The position numbers were made by a program, and so were the translations under genes. Positions 36,048-48,193 of a stretch of DNA of 64,000 nucleotides are shown here, in pieces. This stretch comes from Cardinalis cardinalis (taxonomy: Eukaryota > Chordata > Aves > Passeriformes > Cardinalidae). The notes below the pieces were generated by a model. It searched no databases. It was given only the letters and a program-made list of their open reading frames with translations, and was not told the origin of the DNA. The stretch covers positions 3,553,710 through 3,617,709 of the forward strand of contig JACDOX010000061.1 in NCBI GenBank assembly GCA_014549065.1. The letters run 5' to 3'. Within the stretch, counting starts at the first letter, position 1; each line of letters begins with the position of its first letter.

Positions 36048-39000
36048 GTCCCCATGGAGCAGTGTCGGGATGTGCCTTGTCCTGCCCTGACAGCATTTGC
36101 TTGATGCCCTCTCACACAGTCAGGACTGGTGTGCTTGGGGATATTAAGAAAAAAGAGACCTGGAAATGTTTTGATTCATCCAGAATTCCCCAAATGAACT
36201 TTGGGTTCATTCTGAATAATTCAGAGAATTGCTAAGCCTCCAATCCCTAATGGAAAAATAAATCACTCATAAACCCTAGCTGAGGAGAAAATGGCTGAGC
36301 CAATGACTGGCAGCATTCTCTTCTCTTTTTAACTTGTGTCTTGTCCAATGCTTGATCCCTGCTTTGTTTTATGGAGAAAGTAGGACAACTGAAAGTTGGA
36401 AATTTTGTCTTATCTGAACATGTGTCCAGACATTAGAGGATTTATGTATTTATTGAAAGAGTCAGGTTTTGTGGAAGGCAGAAAGCATAGCCAGGCTTTT
36501 TTGGAGCCTCATAATAAATGGTGAGTTGCAAAAGGTGGCAAGCTGAGACTTGAACTTTGTCCTCCAAGGCTAAATAAAATGGTGTCTGCCGGTCCTGGTC
36601 CCCCTCTGAAATCTAGTGCTGGTTTTAATGAACATACCCTCAGTGTACTGAGAGCTAAAAGGAAACCTTGGGACACAATCNGTCTCTGCCTCTCTGTGTT
36701 GGCAGCCTTCATTTTTTTTTTCCTTCCCCACAGCAAAGGGAGTTATTTAGAACTTTTATTTGCTACACCATTACAGACACAGGGTGAGGGGTGGAGGGGA
36801 GTGAGATATCAGGAGTCTGGCACCAGAGCAGATAGGAGGGCAGGCAGATATTCAGAAATTCCAGGCTGGTAGTAACTTCACTGCATGGTGCTCAGCAGTC
36901 TTCCATACAGAAGGATGAAATGATTAAATAGAAACTGTCAAACCCNGAGGACACATTTCAGGCACTAGATAGAAAAGGAACAGGAGAAAGAAAAGAAGAG
37001 ATAAGGCTGAGGATCACACCCAGAGACAGCATGTTGTAGACAAAGTTTAAAGCCATCTCCAGCAGCAGCTCANACTGAAGGAAATGAAGTTGCCCCAGTG
37101 CTGCTACTTTGTCCAGTGCACTTTGTACCAGCCAGGGGCTGGGCAGAAGCTGCTGCTTTTTTTCCCTTTGTCAAATNACTGCTTTCCCCAGTGCCAGCAC
37201 TCAGCTGTGTTTGTTACAGCAGTCACAGAGCCTCAGCAGCCTGGCTGGAAACTTCCCTGCAGACCCAAATTCTCATTCCTACCAAGCCTCTGCCTTTTGT
37301 GCAAGTTGCTTTCTGCCTGTGCATGTTTCCTAAAGTATCAAACAGAAATAATGAAACTAAGCTCCTTGGATTTAAACCTCAGTATTTCTTGTTTGTGTCT
37401 TGCTCTCTGCTTATCCCCACAGGATAGAGATTGCAAATATTATGGATATGAGATAAAAAGTGCCTAGAGCCTTAAATCCTACATGTATGGCTTTCTGCCT
37501 TAGAAAGATGATAACGGATCAATAATCTTATTATGAATCAGGATTCTCTCACAGCAGAAAATATTCAGGCAAGGAAGTGTGAATAGTTGAGTTTAGTCAT
37601 CTGGCAATTCAATAAGTTATTTGGAAAATAANATCAAGAATCAGCCACTCTGATATAGCAGGCAATCGTTCCCATTAACGGATATTAGCATTTTTCTGTT
37701 TAGAACAGAATTCCAAATAGGCTGAAAATGACTGTGCAGAGGNATGGAGATGGACTCTCATATGAGATATTGACAAACAGGCTCCAAGAGCTCCATGTTA
37801 TTAGATTTTGCATATAGCAGTTGCAGCAGAAAGGGATGCATGGCATAAATAAAATACCATGTTTTGCATTTAATTTTAAGGCACAAAATGGAATAAGTCA
37901 CAGGGGATGCATCAATACCTATGATACGTTTGAGTTATTATACTGATCAAAACTGTGTACAGAATACCATTTCCAGAAAAGCTGAGGAGATCCCTTGCCT
38001 TTAGATATGAAAGTGTCTTCCAGGCATATAAAGAAGGATTTTCTTAAAGATCAAACAACAAAAAAAGTAATTTTCTCACTGTTGTGTTCAGTTTGGCAGA
38101 AAGTTTAACATATTAACATTCTCCTAGCCATTAAGTTATTAAGTTGTTATCACTCCTGTTACTTTTGTTATCACACTGCAAACACATATTGACTTGGAAT
38201 TCGTGCATCAAAAGCTGAGGCAAAAGTGATCTTAGAATTTAATACCTGTGTATTGGTGGCATTTTTGTAAATGACTTTTCCGTGCTATAATCACCACTGA
38301 ATAGATAATTTTTTTCTTTTAAAGTCTGCAANGCTACTTTCAGGATTGCACAAAATACATCTCAATTAATGTCAATGAAAGCAAGAGCTTGTTCTCAACA
38401 ATGGGTCATTCTCTAGTGTCATTTAGCTGCTTTTTAAATGATATTTTTATAAAAAATCCTCTGTGCAGACCACTTGCCGTCGCAGAAACAACAAAGAGCT
38501 CCTTTTACATCAGAAATCTCCTCAAACTCTCTTTTCCATAGAAATTCCAATCAGCTATTTTCCCTTTTTATGCCTCAGCCTGATCCAGAACCTGCTGCAA
38601 TGATCGGATTCCAGAGGGTTTCAGCTGGAGCCCTGGAGCGGGCTGTGCCTGGCGGTGCTCTGCCCCTTTGCTGGGCAGTTTTTGGGCGTCCCTGCAGTCC
38701 CCCCCAGAGCAGCTCTGATTTGATGGACACCCCCATTTCTCCAGCCTCCCCTCACCTCCAGTGCCAGGCCTGTGCTTCCTCAGGCCTGCACTGAATTTCC
38801 CCTTCCCCAGCACCAAGGAGATGCAGGTTTCATATACACTGGCTTTGGAGTTTGCTCTGACAAAGATCCATTTATCTGAGAATTATTATGGTGCCAAGAG
38901 ATGTGGCAGTTGCCATAGCAACAATTACATATTGTGTTGAATACCAGAGTAAATGCTATAAAGAACAGGAGCCACTGGTGGTTTTCATTAATTTAATGTT

Positions 39001-39657
39001 CCTTTTTTGGACAAAGTGTGACTCATAAGTTTATTCACTGTGTGTGTAAGTGCCTAGATCAAATGTGTGGGCTCCCTTTCCTCCTCTTTCCCTCGGTGTG
39101 CAACTTCAGCATGTAAATGAGAAGTACTTGGTTATTTAAGGAGAGATAAATGGTCTTATAGACTAGAAACATGAATAATTGCCTGTGAAACAAGAAGGTG
39201 TTAACTTCCCTGAGTGTTCAGTGCCTCTCTGTGAGTAATCTACATTCAGATTCCATGTGAGCCAGGGTGTAGTTATCCAGGAAAAGGGACTTTGTGCTCC
39301 TCAGTAGCAAGGAGGGCTGAGAACTGAATGCGTTTAGCAGTGATTCAAAGGTGAAATTAGATTATTTTTGAGACAAACACAGACCTTGTTAACGATTTCA
39401 AATTATTTAGAGAGTAATGTGAAATGACAGGCAAAATTCTTTGCAATGGATGTATTTTATTAAAAACCAGTAGCAAACAGAATTCCTTTCAGCCCTGAGC
39501 TGCATTTAGGCTGCTCAGTTGGTTCTCCCTGCTGCAACAGNTACCATTTCACTGTGGCTTGATGTGCTTCTGGTGGAAACTTCAGTTTTTTGTGGAAACT
39601 CAGAACCAGATGCAGTTCTAGAATGCACCAATTTTACTGTTTTCTTTTGAAACACAC

Positions 39658-39688
39658 TGAGGTCTTATCTTCCATCCATAAGACCTCA
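39658..39688. repeat. Perfect 11-bp inverted repeat
   Basis: TGAGGTCTTAT (39658-39668) and ATAAGACCTCA (39678-39688) are exact reverse complements with a 9-nt loop. The pairing does not continue outward, so the hairpin is too short for a typical microRNA precursor. Confidence 0.7.
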
Positions 39689-41639
39689 TGGCAAAGCTTC
39701 CACAAACCTCAATGAAAGCACTCACCCAAGGATTGCTAAAGTCTTATATTTGAACCAAAATTCATTCTGGCACACAGTGCCAAGAAAATACCTATTTACT
39801 TCTTGTGATTAAAACATTTTAGGAGAGTTTGAATGGTGGATTAATTATCTGAAGTTGTTTTGAATTTAATTANCTTCTCTTTATGATTTTCTACATTAAC
39901 TTGTCCTTTATCCATAAAAAGAAAGACTCCACTAAATGTTGTGGATTCGTGATAAACCATCATGCATTAGCATATTTTTTTTCCAGTATTTTTCATTGTG
40001 AGTTTGGCCTGGAAGTATTCTGNAACAGACAAACTGTGCCAACCCCATGCCTTAATCTTCAGAGATTGATGGAATTCTGTGGAAACATGTGCCAGAGTTG
40101 TGGGGAACATTTAAAGAAACCCTTTGTGAAAGGTTTAAATTCAAAATTCATGTAGNAAATGAGGATATAAGTAAGAAAGCAAGAGGCTAAGCATGATTTA
40201 GTAGAACATTAGATGAGATCATAAAGGATAAGTAGATTTCTCTTAGGATATGTAATATCTTTCATTTATAAAGTGGCTTTCATCCTGTAAGATCCTCAAA
40301 GTGCAACAATTAAGTGGGGACAGAATGTGTGTGTGCCTGTCTTAATACAAACATCTCTAAAAAGAGGCATTTGCATAGATATCTTTATTTTCAATACTTA
40401 TTTCATAATAGTTTTTTACATCAGGATAGGAACAGAGTCTTAAATGAGGGATTAGGGAAAAGGAGCTGGCAAGTTTGATATGATATCAGAACTGCCATGA
40501 CAGCCTTAATGTCCTCAAATCCATCATGAAAAAGAGAAGTTACAGAAACCAGGAGAATGTGTGCAACTGAGGGTAGAGAAGAAAAATTGTCCATTTATTC
40601 CATGGCTGTTCTTTCATCCAGCACCACNAATGATGCAGTTGGTGCAACACAACTACCCCAGATCCACCTGAGATCTCTCAGATTTATTGAGGAACAGAGG
40701 CAGCTCCAAGAGGAACTCAAACTGAGCTGTGCCCAAAACTAAGCTCAAGGTTTTTTTGGNNTTTTTTTGTTTTGGGTCAGAGACACAAAATATTGCTGGT
40801 GTTTTCCCACTATCTGCTTCTCCCTCAGCTTCCAGAGGCAGCATGGATTTGAGAGAGCCATGATAAGAGAAATCATTGACATGAAAAGATGATTCCCTGA
40901 GTAAGAGTTTAGCAATTTCTCTCCACTGGACACATCTATAAGAATCTCTAATGATTGTCCCAATGTTTCCATGCTGATTTCCACAATCCTAAAGGAACAT
41001 TTATTATGGTTATTACAGTAACACCTATCTCAGCACACATCTTAAACATTTAATGGAGCATCACAGGATAAAAATCCACATTTGTCCTCCCCCAAGAATT
41101 GTTTCTGCCATTGCAAGAACAGATGGCTTCTTTTGGACCTAAAANTCCTTATTTGTTGATCATTACAATTTTGATGCTTTTATGGTTCTTTGTGTCTTAG
41201 TTTGCAGCTTGTTTTCTTTTTTAAATACCTAGAATAACTTGGCAACTTGAAGAATGTCAGAGTTAAAGCTCAGAGCAATTTGGTGTCTTCATAATAAACA
41301 ACTCTGCTAATGCTTGCAGTCATCTTGGAGTTATTAATCATCCATCCCCTCGCTTATTTCACCACCAAATCAAACTGAATAACCTTTGCATTAAGCAGTT
41401 CATCTGTCTGATAAAAAAANTAGTTTTGCTACTTGGTTTATACAGTTTCTCACTGAGAGGGCACCTGGGGTTGTGATTGCACGGGAAGAAAGTGCAAATC
41501 TAAAATCTCTCTAATGGTACCAATGGTGCTGCAGAATATTTGATGTGGCCAGGTAATGTCAAGGCAGTGTGGATGGACTGGTTTGGTTTGTTTTGTCTCA
41601 AAAAGGGTCAAACGTGAGACATGACCTGTGTATTTGTAA

Positions 41640-41936
41640 ATGGAAGCTTGGAGTCTTATTTGTGTGTGTGGATTTCAGATTAGACATCTCTCCTATGAAT
41701 GTAAATGTATAAATGGTCAGATTTTATGGAGCTTTAAGGACTCTGCTAATAAGGAGCATCACAGACTTCAGCATTTTCATACTGTCCTGATGGACAAAAT
41801 CTTTCCAGAACTGCTTGAACAAGTGTGCAAAATATATCCATCAGATGAAGATTTACAGCTTGCAGACCTATTGATGATAATCTATGAGTTATTAAAACCC
41901 ATAAAAATCCAACTTATCNTTCTTTTATTCTTCTAG
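41640..41936 (+). other. Unassigned 98-codon coding-like frame
   Basis: An uninterrupted frame from ATG at 41640 to TAG at 41934-41936 contains a segment with balanced, protein-like composition: HTVLMDKIFPELLEQVCKIY followed by PSDEDLQLADLLMIIYELL. A splice-acceptor-like sequence (GTGTGGATTTCAG) ends at about 41678 inside the frame, but I see no good donor after it. I do not recognise the protein and it is not cadherin. It may be a decayed exon, a retrocopy remnant, or chance. Confidence 0.2.
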
Positions 41937-44900
41937 AACCCATCTGATGCAGTGTGTTAAATTACTAAATGTTTNCTGGGCTTTCATTACAGTATTGAAC
42001 CCTGTTGCACTGTAGAAAGTTTTATCCTCTAATCAGCAGGGAAAAGGTGATAGTATAAGTTGTTGGTTTTTTTTATTAACCAAACCAAACTTTCATTCTC
42101 AGATATTGGCACAGAAATTTTTGTCCAGGGGTTTCAGTGGTGTGATCCCATGAAGAACTGGGAGATGATGAAGGCTTTATACCTACACTGATATTAAGGT
42201 GCATTGGTATTTTTTACCAACCCAAAAAGAATACTAGCAAGAAATCAGTTCATGTTTGCACTACTAATGCAGCTTAAAAGGCTGTATCAAAATGCAGAGG
42301 TCTCCCTTCAAGCCCAGCAGGGTGGTGATAAGGCAGCCCATCACCTCCCTGGAACAGGGGCCTCAAGTGCTCTCCAGAGCCAGATCATTTTGATTTGGAT
42401 ATTGTTGAACTCAGGGACAAAAAAAATCCAATAAATACAAAATTCCTGATTGGCTGACAAATCTATGCATTGCAGTTTCTTCTCTGCACAGAGAGAATAT
42501 TCTCATACCTGTGACTTTTTCATTTTCCCCNAAGATGAAATAAAAATTCAGCTACTTCTGCTTGAAAAGACACTCCTGACTGTGGAAAGATGTGCTGGTG
42601 ACAAAACCCCTGGTGGGAGGGCCCAGGTTACTCAGGGATTTACTCCAGCCTGGTAGCACCTGCAACAAGATTATTCACACTAAATCTGTTCTTGTTGCTG
42701 CCCTAGCTGCAAACTCTCAACTCATTACACAAATATTCTGTGTTTGCATTAATCCTGCCAGTCCTTTGCAGCAGAATGGCCTGCTAGAGATAAAAAAACT
42801 TAGATTGAATTTCTGGTTTGGGAGATGGGGATTTCATGATTTGTTTTGGTACTACCTCAGTCAACAGTCATGGACTAATTAGTTCTGTCATTGATTATAT
42901 CAAAGCCTGAACCTCCAAACTGAGAGGTTCATTGGAACTGCTCAGGTGTGTTTTATTTCCAGCTATGTCTGTGGTAACATTACTGATATATCAGTGTGGA
43001 GTACCTTGCAGGAGAGACTTTAACACATGTTCTGTTCAGTGCTAACATTGTAGTTTTGGGTTGAGAAACATAATAGAGATATAGGAACATTTATATGCAT
43101 AGGTTGGGATAAAAAAGAGGAACAATATTTGACGGTTTTTCAACAAAGTCATGTTCCTGTATGATTGAAAACTTAAAATTGTTACAGTTGGCTGTTCTAT
43201 CCACTCTGCTTCAATAACAACTGCAATTTGGTACTAAAAATTTTTATTTTTTTGTGCCCCTTTTAGTTTTCTGTGGAGGTGATTTGTTTCAGCAACAGGT
43301 CAAGGGCAAAACTGGCAGCTCTCAGGCCTCATCCCTCNTGTGGATGCGCAGGGCAGCCTGAGAACCTTTCTGACTTTATTTACAGACAGCTTCATTTTCT
43401 CTGTGCTGCTGTGTTGTGTTGTCCTACCATTGTTTTCTCTCTTTCCTCCACTTCTAACAACCACCCTTTTGAAGCTGGTTTGGTCATTGAAGTCAGACTT
43501 GACCCTTCAAACTGACCCTCAAATCAAGAATTCAGGCAGAGGTAAGGAGAGGGGATGTTAAAACTTTAGTTTAAAGATTTAAAGTCAAAGCTGGGGAAGA
43601 TCTGGCTCTGAANTTGGCTCACATCCATAACGCTCAAACTCATCACTGACAAAGCTACACGAGTGTGTGAGCAAGGCTTGGAGCTTTAAGTTACAGGGCT
43701 GATTTTAGGCCTGATTATTCACAAAACCGTGTAATTAATCTGTCATAGGAAAACACAGCAAGCATGCACCAAATGCAATCCCCATTAAGTCAACAGGAGT
43801 CATTCCACCAGCTTTAATGAGCTTTGAATTCACTCACAAATCTGCTGTGAGGAGTGTCCAAATCAAAATTTATCTGGGGGTGACCTTGATGTTAATTGTT
43901 AGTGCTTCGATGTTGCTTAATTGCCAGGAAAGCTGAATGCATTAGTGGGACTATCATATGGTATGGTCCTTTCTATTGGATACTATTAGCATCAAGTTGA
44001 TCTATGTAATATTAATTGTGCATAATGTTAGTGGGTAGTCACAGTCTGCCAGTTATATTTTGTGTCTGTGAAACAGGGAAAAAAAACCCTCTTCAGTTAT
44101 TTTTAATGTNGCTTCTGCCTTCAGCTGAATCCCTGCAAAATTAATGTTTTTTTGATCAAGCAGCTCTTCAGAGAATATCAGAAGTTTCACATTTATGCAG
44201 TGGCTTTTAATTCCAGATTTTGTGTACTGACTGTAATTACTTTAAAATTATATCTCAAATTTGTAAATAACATAAAGGAGATTCTGTTCAGCCCTATGAT
44301 GTCTATTAAATTTAACATCTGCCAGGAAAGTTCAATCATCTGTATCCCAAATGGAAATGTTTCCTTCTTTAACATGTCATATTTAATTCAATTAGTGGAA
44401 AAACATNGGGAATACATTAGAAGTACAAAAGGGAAAGGATTCCTTTAATTTTTGTCTACTAAACAGAAAAGTAGATGGTTTGCTTGAGGAACATAATTAC
44501 TGTAGCTTCTTGTGGTATAAAATTATGGGAGAGTCGTAGTTGGAGGACTGGGGGAGAGAAATTATTGGTTTTATTTAATGGCTTTCCGAATTCCTTGTCA
44601 GTGCTGGTAATTATTGTGTCTTTCCTTTTTGTTGGCACTCAGTGCATTAGGCTGCACTTATGATCATTTTATTAATGGGAAATATGTTTCTGAACAATTG
44701 TGAATTAGATAAGTGGCTTGATTAAAACTCATTCTTTAAAAGTATAAAATGAGAAAATAACATGAATTAACCTCAAGTCTAGACAGTGGGAAGATGAGAC
44801 TGGTTTCCAGTGAGGGTGTGTGCTTAGAAGAGTGAAAGGAGGGCAAAAACCTCCTGCACTGGCATTTCTGCTTCAAAAATTGTGGCTTTCGGAAATGCAT

Positions 44901-45133
44901 GCAGGAAATANAGCAAAGAGCTTCTAGAAGGAAACCCAGGCTGGGCAAAAGGAAGAAGGGTTACTACTGACAATCTTCACTTGGGTACCTCTCTGTGTCT
45001 GATCCCTGCAGAAGATGGAGTTACTCAATAAGCACATTACAGGNGGGGTTTTTTCTTGGTTTGAAAAGGCAGGTGTCTGCTAAGGAGGAAATCCAAACAA
45101 AAAACACCATCTCACACATTTAATCCCAACCTT

Positions 45134-45235
45134 AANAAAAAAAACCAAACAACCAAAACCAAAAAAAGCAACAANACAACAACAACAACAACAGCGACAA
45201 CAAAAANCAAACAAAACNNNCTCCAAAAAACTAAA
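45134..45235 (+). repeat. A/C-rich low-complexity tract with (CAA)n
   Basis: About 100 bases of almost only A and C, including (ACA)n near 45175-45193, with several N bases (one run of three). The minus-strand open frame across it, rich in Cys and Phe, is a composition artefact. Confidence 0.85.
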
Positions 45236-45400
45236 AAATGCNGCAGTTTGGCACCCCATTAGAATCATTGTTATCTAGTCCAAAGAGACTAATTTGTANT
45301 CTTCTGATAACAGATTTAAATGTGTGAAGTGTATTTTTCAAAAATATCAGTGGAACTGTGATGGAATGCTGAGTTCTNTGAGACTCATTTAAGCTGATAT

Positions 45401-45412
45401 CTCTCTCTCTCT
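45401..45412 (+). repeat. (CT)6 microsatellite
   Basis: Six exact CT units. Short simple repeat. Confidence 0.8.
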
Positions 45413-47086
45413 AGATATATGTGAATGTGCTACANGGATTTTATCTCAGCTAATAAGCATGAATTATACATTCTTAAATGCTTCTTCCATTTATCAAGCT
45501 TAATGTTGTTTAAAATATCTGAAAAAAAACCAAAAAAAGTTTAGAACATTTTAACTTTCCCCATGCTGTAACTTTCACCCTGGGATGACAAGTACCTTAA
45601 TTCACTGTAATAATTGTCTCATAAAAATGGCACACTAAGCATGTTTTTCCACCAGAAATTTTCATTTTGATTCTCAATATTTCATATCTGGCACTGCGCT
45701 AAATGAGAACACGGCTTAACAGTTGATATTGATTTGCCCGTCATTTTTTCATTTCACTTTCCTATTCAAAAGGAATCAGTGCTGACAAGTTAATGAACTC
45801 CAGCTACAAATACAGAGATAAGCCATGGGATAGGTTTAGTACCTGCCTTGTTCTAATTACGAGAGGTTTTCTTTAGGTGGCTGTTTCATGTTCACTACAG
45901 GGAAACTGGAATAAAGTGACTGTCAACAAAGCAGACACTTGGAAAAGTGACATAGTACAGGGCTATTGATAGAACCCTTAAGCAACTCTACATCAATATA
46001 TCCCAGTATTTTTAAGTCTTTAATATTTACAGGTGGAATACAATTTAAATGAATGAGTCCTAGAGATCTATCTTCAATAAAGACTCATAAAACTATGCTA
46101 CTTTATATAATCTATTTTTAAATTAACTTTTTTTGTATAAATTAATAGGTTTGAACAGTGGCAGTAGAGATTAGGACTGTAGAACCAACTCTCAAAACAT
46201 TTATTTCCCTGAACTTCTTTGTACACCTTTTGCTCCTGATGTGCTTTCAATTAATATACCTGGTATCTAAGAAGCTATTGCAAGTTCAGTTTTGGTGTTG
46301 TTTTACAAGGCTAAATTGGTGAATGTGATTGAATTGGTATTTTGGCTGGCATGTCCTGCTGCTCAGAGATANGAGCTGGGCAAATCTCATTCAGAAATAA
46401 AATCCTATTTTGTAGCCTAGGGTAGATTTCTTTCATCCATACAACTTGAAGCTGCTTCCAGACGTACTGTAAAACTGAGTTTTACNTTGAAACCAACCTG
46501 TGGTGTGAACAACTCAGAAATACCTTTGGTGCTTTGGAGGAGGAGCAGACTGTGGTACTGCTCTGTGGTGTAAATTTATTAGAAGGTAAATTCTCCACCA
46601 CCTGGGAATTTTCTATCAGACACTTCCTGCACTGCCAGCAGNGATAGAGATAATTAATCTGACCAGGGAATTTGGCCACTGAAGTCACTTGTGGACTTTT
46701 GGAATTAAAAATTCTCTGAATGTTTGCAGGACTAACAAGCCATGCAGAAATGGAGTGAGGAAGAGAGAGGAGCTGTGGATATTCTTTGCCTTGGGCAGCA
46801 GATGTCTGTGGTGACCATAAAAGGCAGGGAACAGGGTGTTCCACACTTTCCACCATGGGTTCTCTTCTCAGAAGAGCAGGGTGGGGAAGGCTGTGGCACT
46901 CTGCCCTGGATTCCAGCCTTGCCCAGGGTTGCTCTGGCAATGGGAACAAACTCTTGGCTCTGGGGAATACTCTGATGCTGTTTGGCCAACCAGAGCAGGG
47001 GCATAAACACAAGTTCAAAGCTGTATTTAAAGAGCTGTGCCTGCACAGTTTGAGACGCCAGCTTTGCCTTGCTGTCGTGCTGATGG

Positions 47087-47210
47087 TCACAGAATATCTT
47101 AAATTGGAAGGGACCCACTGGGATCNTCAAAGTCCAGCTCCTGGCCCNGCAGAGGACACCCCAACAATCCCCCNNTGTGCCTGGGAGCTTTGNCCAGCAC
47201 TTCTGAACAC
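47087..47210 (-). mobile_element. CR1 LINE 3' fragment (minus orientation)
   Basis: The + strand reads TCACAGAATATCTTAAATTG, GGAAGGGACCCACTGGGATC, then CCAGCTCCTGGCCC, GAGGACACCCCAACAATCCC and TGTGCCTGGGAGCTTTG, in the order found at the 3' end of a CR1 subfamily common in songbirds. It belongs to a different subfamily from the copy at 12136 (ACAGAATATC start). It contains several N bases, perhaps because of repeat-related ambiguity. The longest open frames of this region (both strands, 46482-47367) overlap it and are not genes. Confidence 0.9.
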
Positions 47211-48168
47211 GATGCTGATGGGCACAGACAAGGAGCAGCGGTTTCTTGGCCTCAGAGGGCTCTGGTTTTGCAGGAGGAGGGAAATTGATGCACAGCAGAA
47301 AGAGTTCCTTTTCCTTCTTCTACTGCAAACAAAACTCAAAACAGCTAAGGAGAATCAGCAGCAATAATGTTGTTTATTAAAGATGAGAGGATGAGGGGTT
47401 GAAAGGGGTATTTTCCAGATCTTTCTCCAAAATTATTATTCAGCCCTTGCATGGGGATAAGTCTGATGAAGGATTCATTTCTTTGCCATTTCAGTATCAT
47501 TCATGTTTTCCTAACAGGAGAAAAATGTGAAATAACAAAAAGATTGTTCTTTATCCCAAGATTAAAGTTTCAAAAGCTTAAGATTTGAACTTTACTTACA
47601 TCTTTTGAAGAGGCTTGAGAAGCTATTATGCAACCATATCTTTCATTTCAACTACAGTTGGAAACAATACTATCAACACAGCATAAAAATATTTGGTTTA
47701 TCTTGTTTCTATTTGTATTGCAAGGGTAAATATCGCACAGGACTTCCAACCCAAATTTGCAGGCTCAAGAATTTTGTGATTATTCAGGATAAGCTTCAGA
47801 CAAGCCTATGAAATCCCAGCTATTTGTTTGGTGCAAATGCAAATTTTCTCATTGAAGTGCAGCCATGCCTGACACGAGCAGAGAGTTCACTTAAAGTCTT
47901 CGTTGTTTCTAAAGATAATGAGAGTTTCAGTGTATTTCTTGTATTTCTTAAGAAAATTTAAATATCACCTCAAGGAGGTGGAGGTAGATGGACACACAGC
48001 TGTCAGAATTAAAAATGAATGACAGGAAGAAATTTTGTTTGCATAAATTTTCTTGGAGACAAATTGGGAAGATGGGTAAGGGACAGAGCAGAAGAGAAGT
48101 GTAGGATCATAGTGAGATAAAAGTTGTGACAGACAGAAGGGGTCAAGAAGAGCCCTAAAATTAAAAAT

Positions 48169-48193
48169 AAAAGAAGGAGGGAGGAGAGGAGGG
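48169..48193 (+). repeat. Polypurine tract
   Basis: Twenty-five consecutive purines of GGAGGGAGGAGAGGAGGG type. Possible triplex-forming or length-variable sequence; no further role is visible. Confidence 0.7.

Noticed and set aside
37084..37467. Three overlapping plus-strand frames (up to 127 codons)
   Set aside because: All three frames are open together and none resembles a known protein. It is composition, not a gene.
45080..45268. Cysteine-rich minus-strand peptide
   Set aside because: The Cys run is the translation of the (CAA)n low-complexity tract, with many Ns.
46482..47367. Long overlapping open frames on both strands (about 200 codons each)
   Set aside because: They overlap a CR1 fragment, run on opposite strands over the same bases, contain Ns and low-complexity ends, and match no family.
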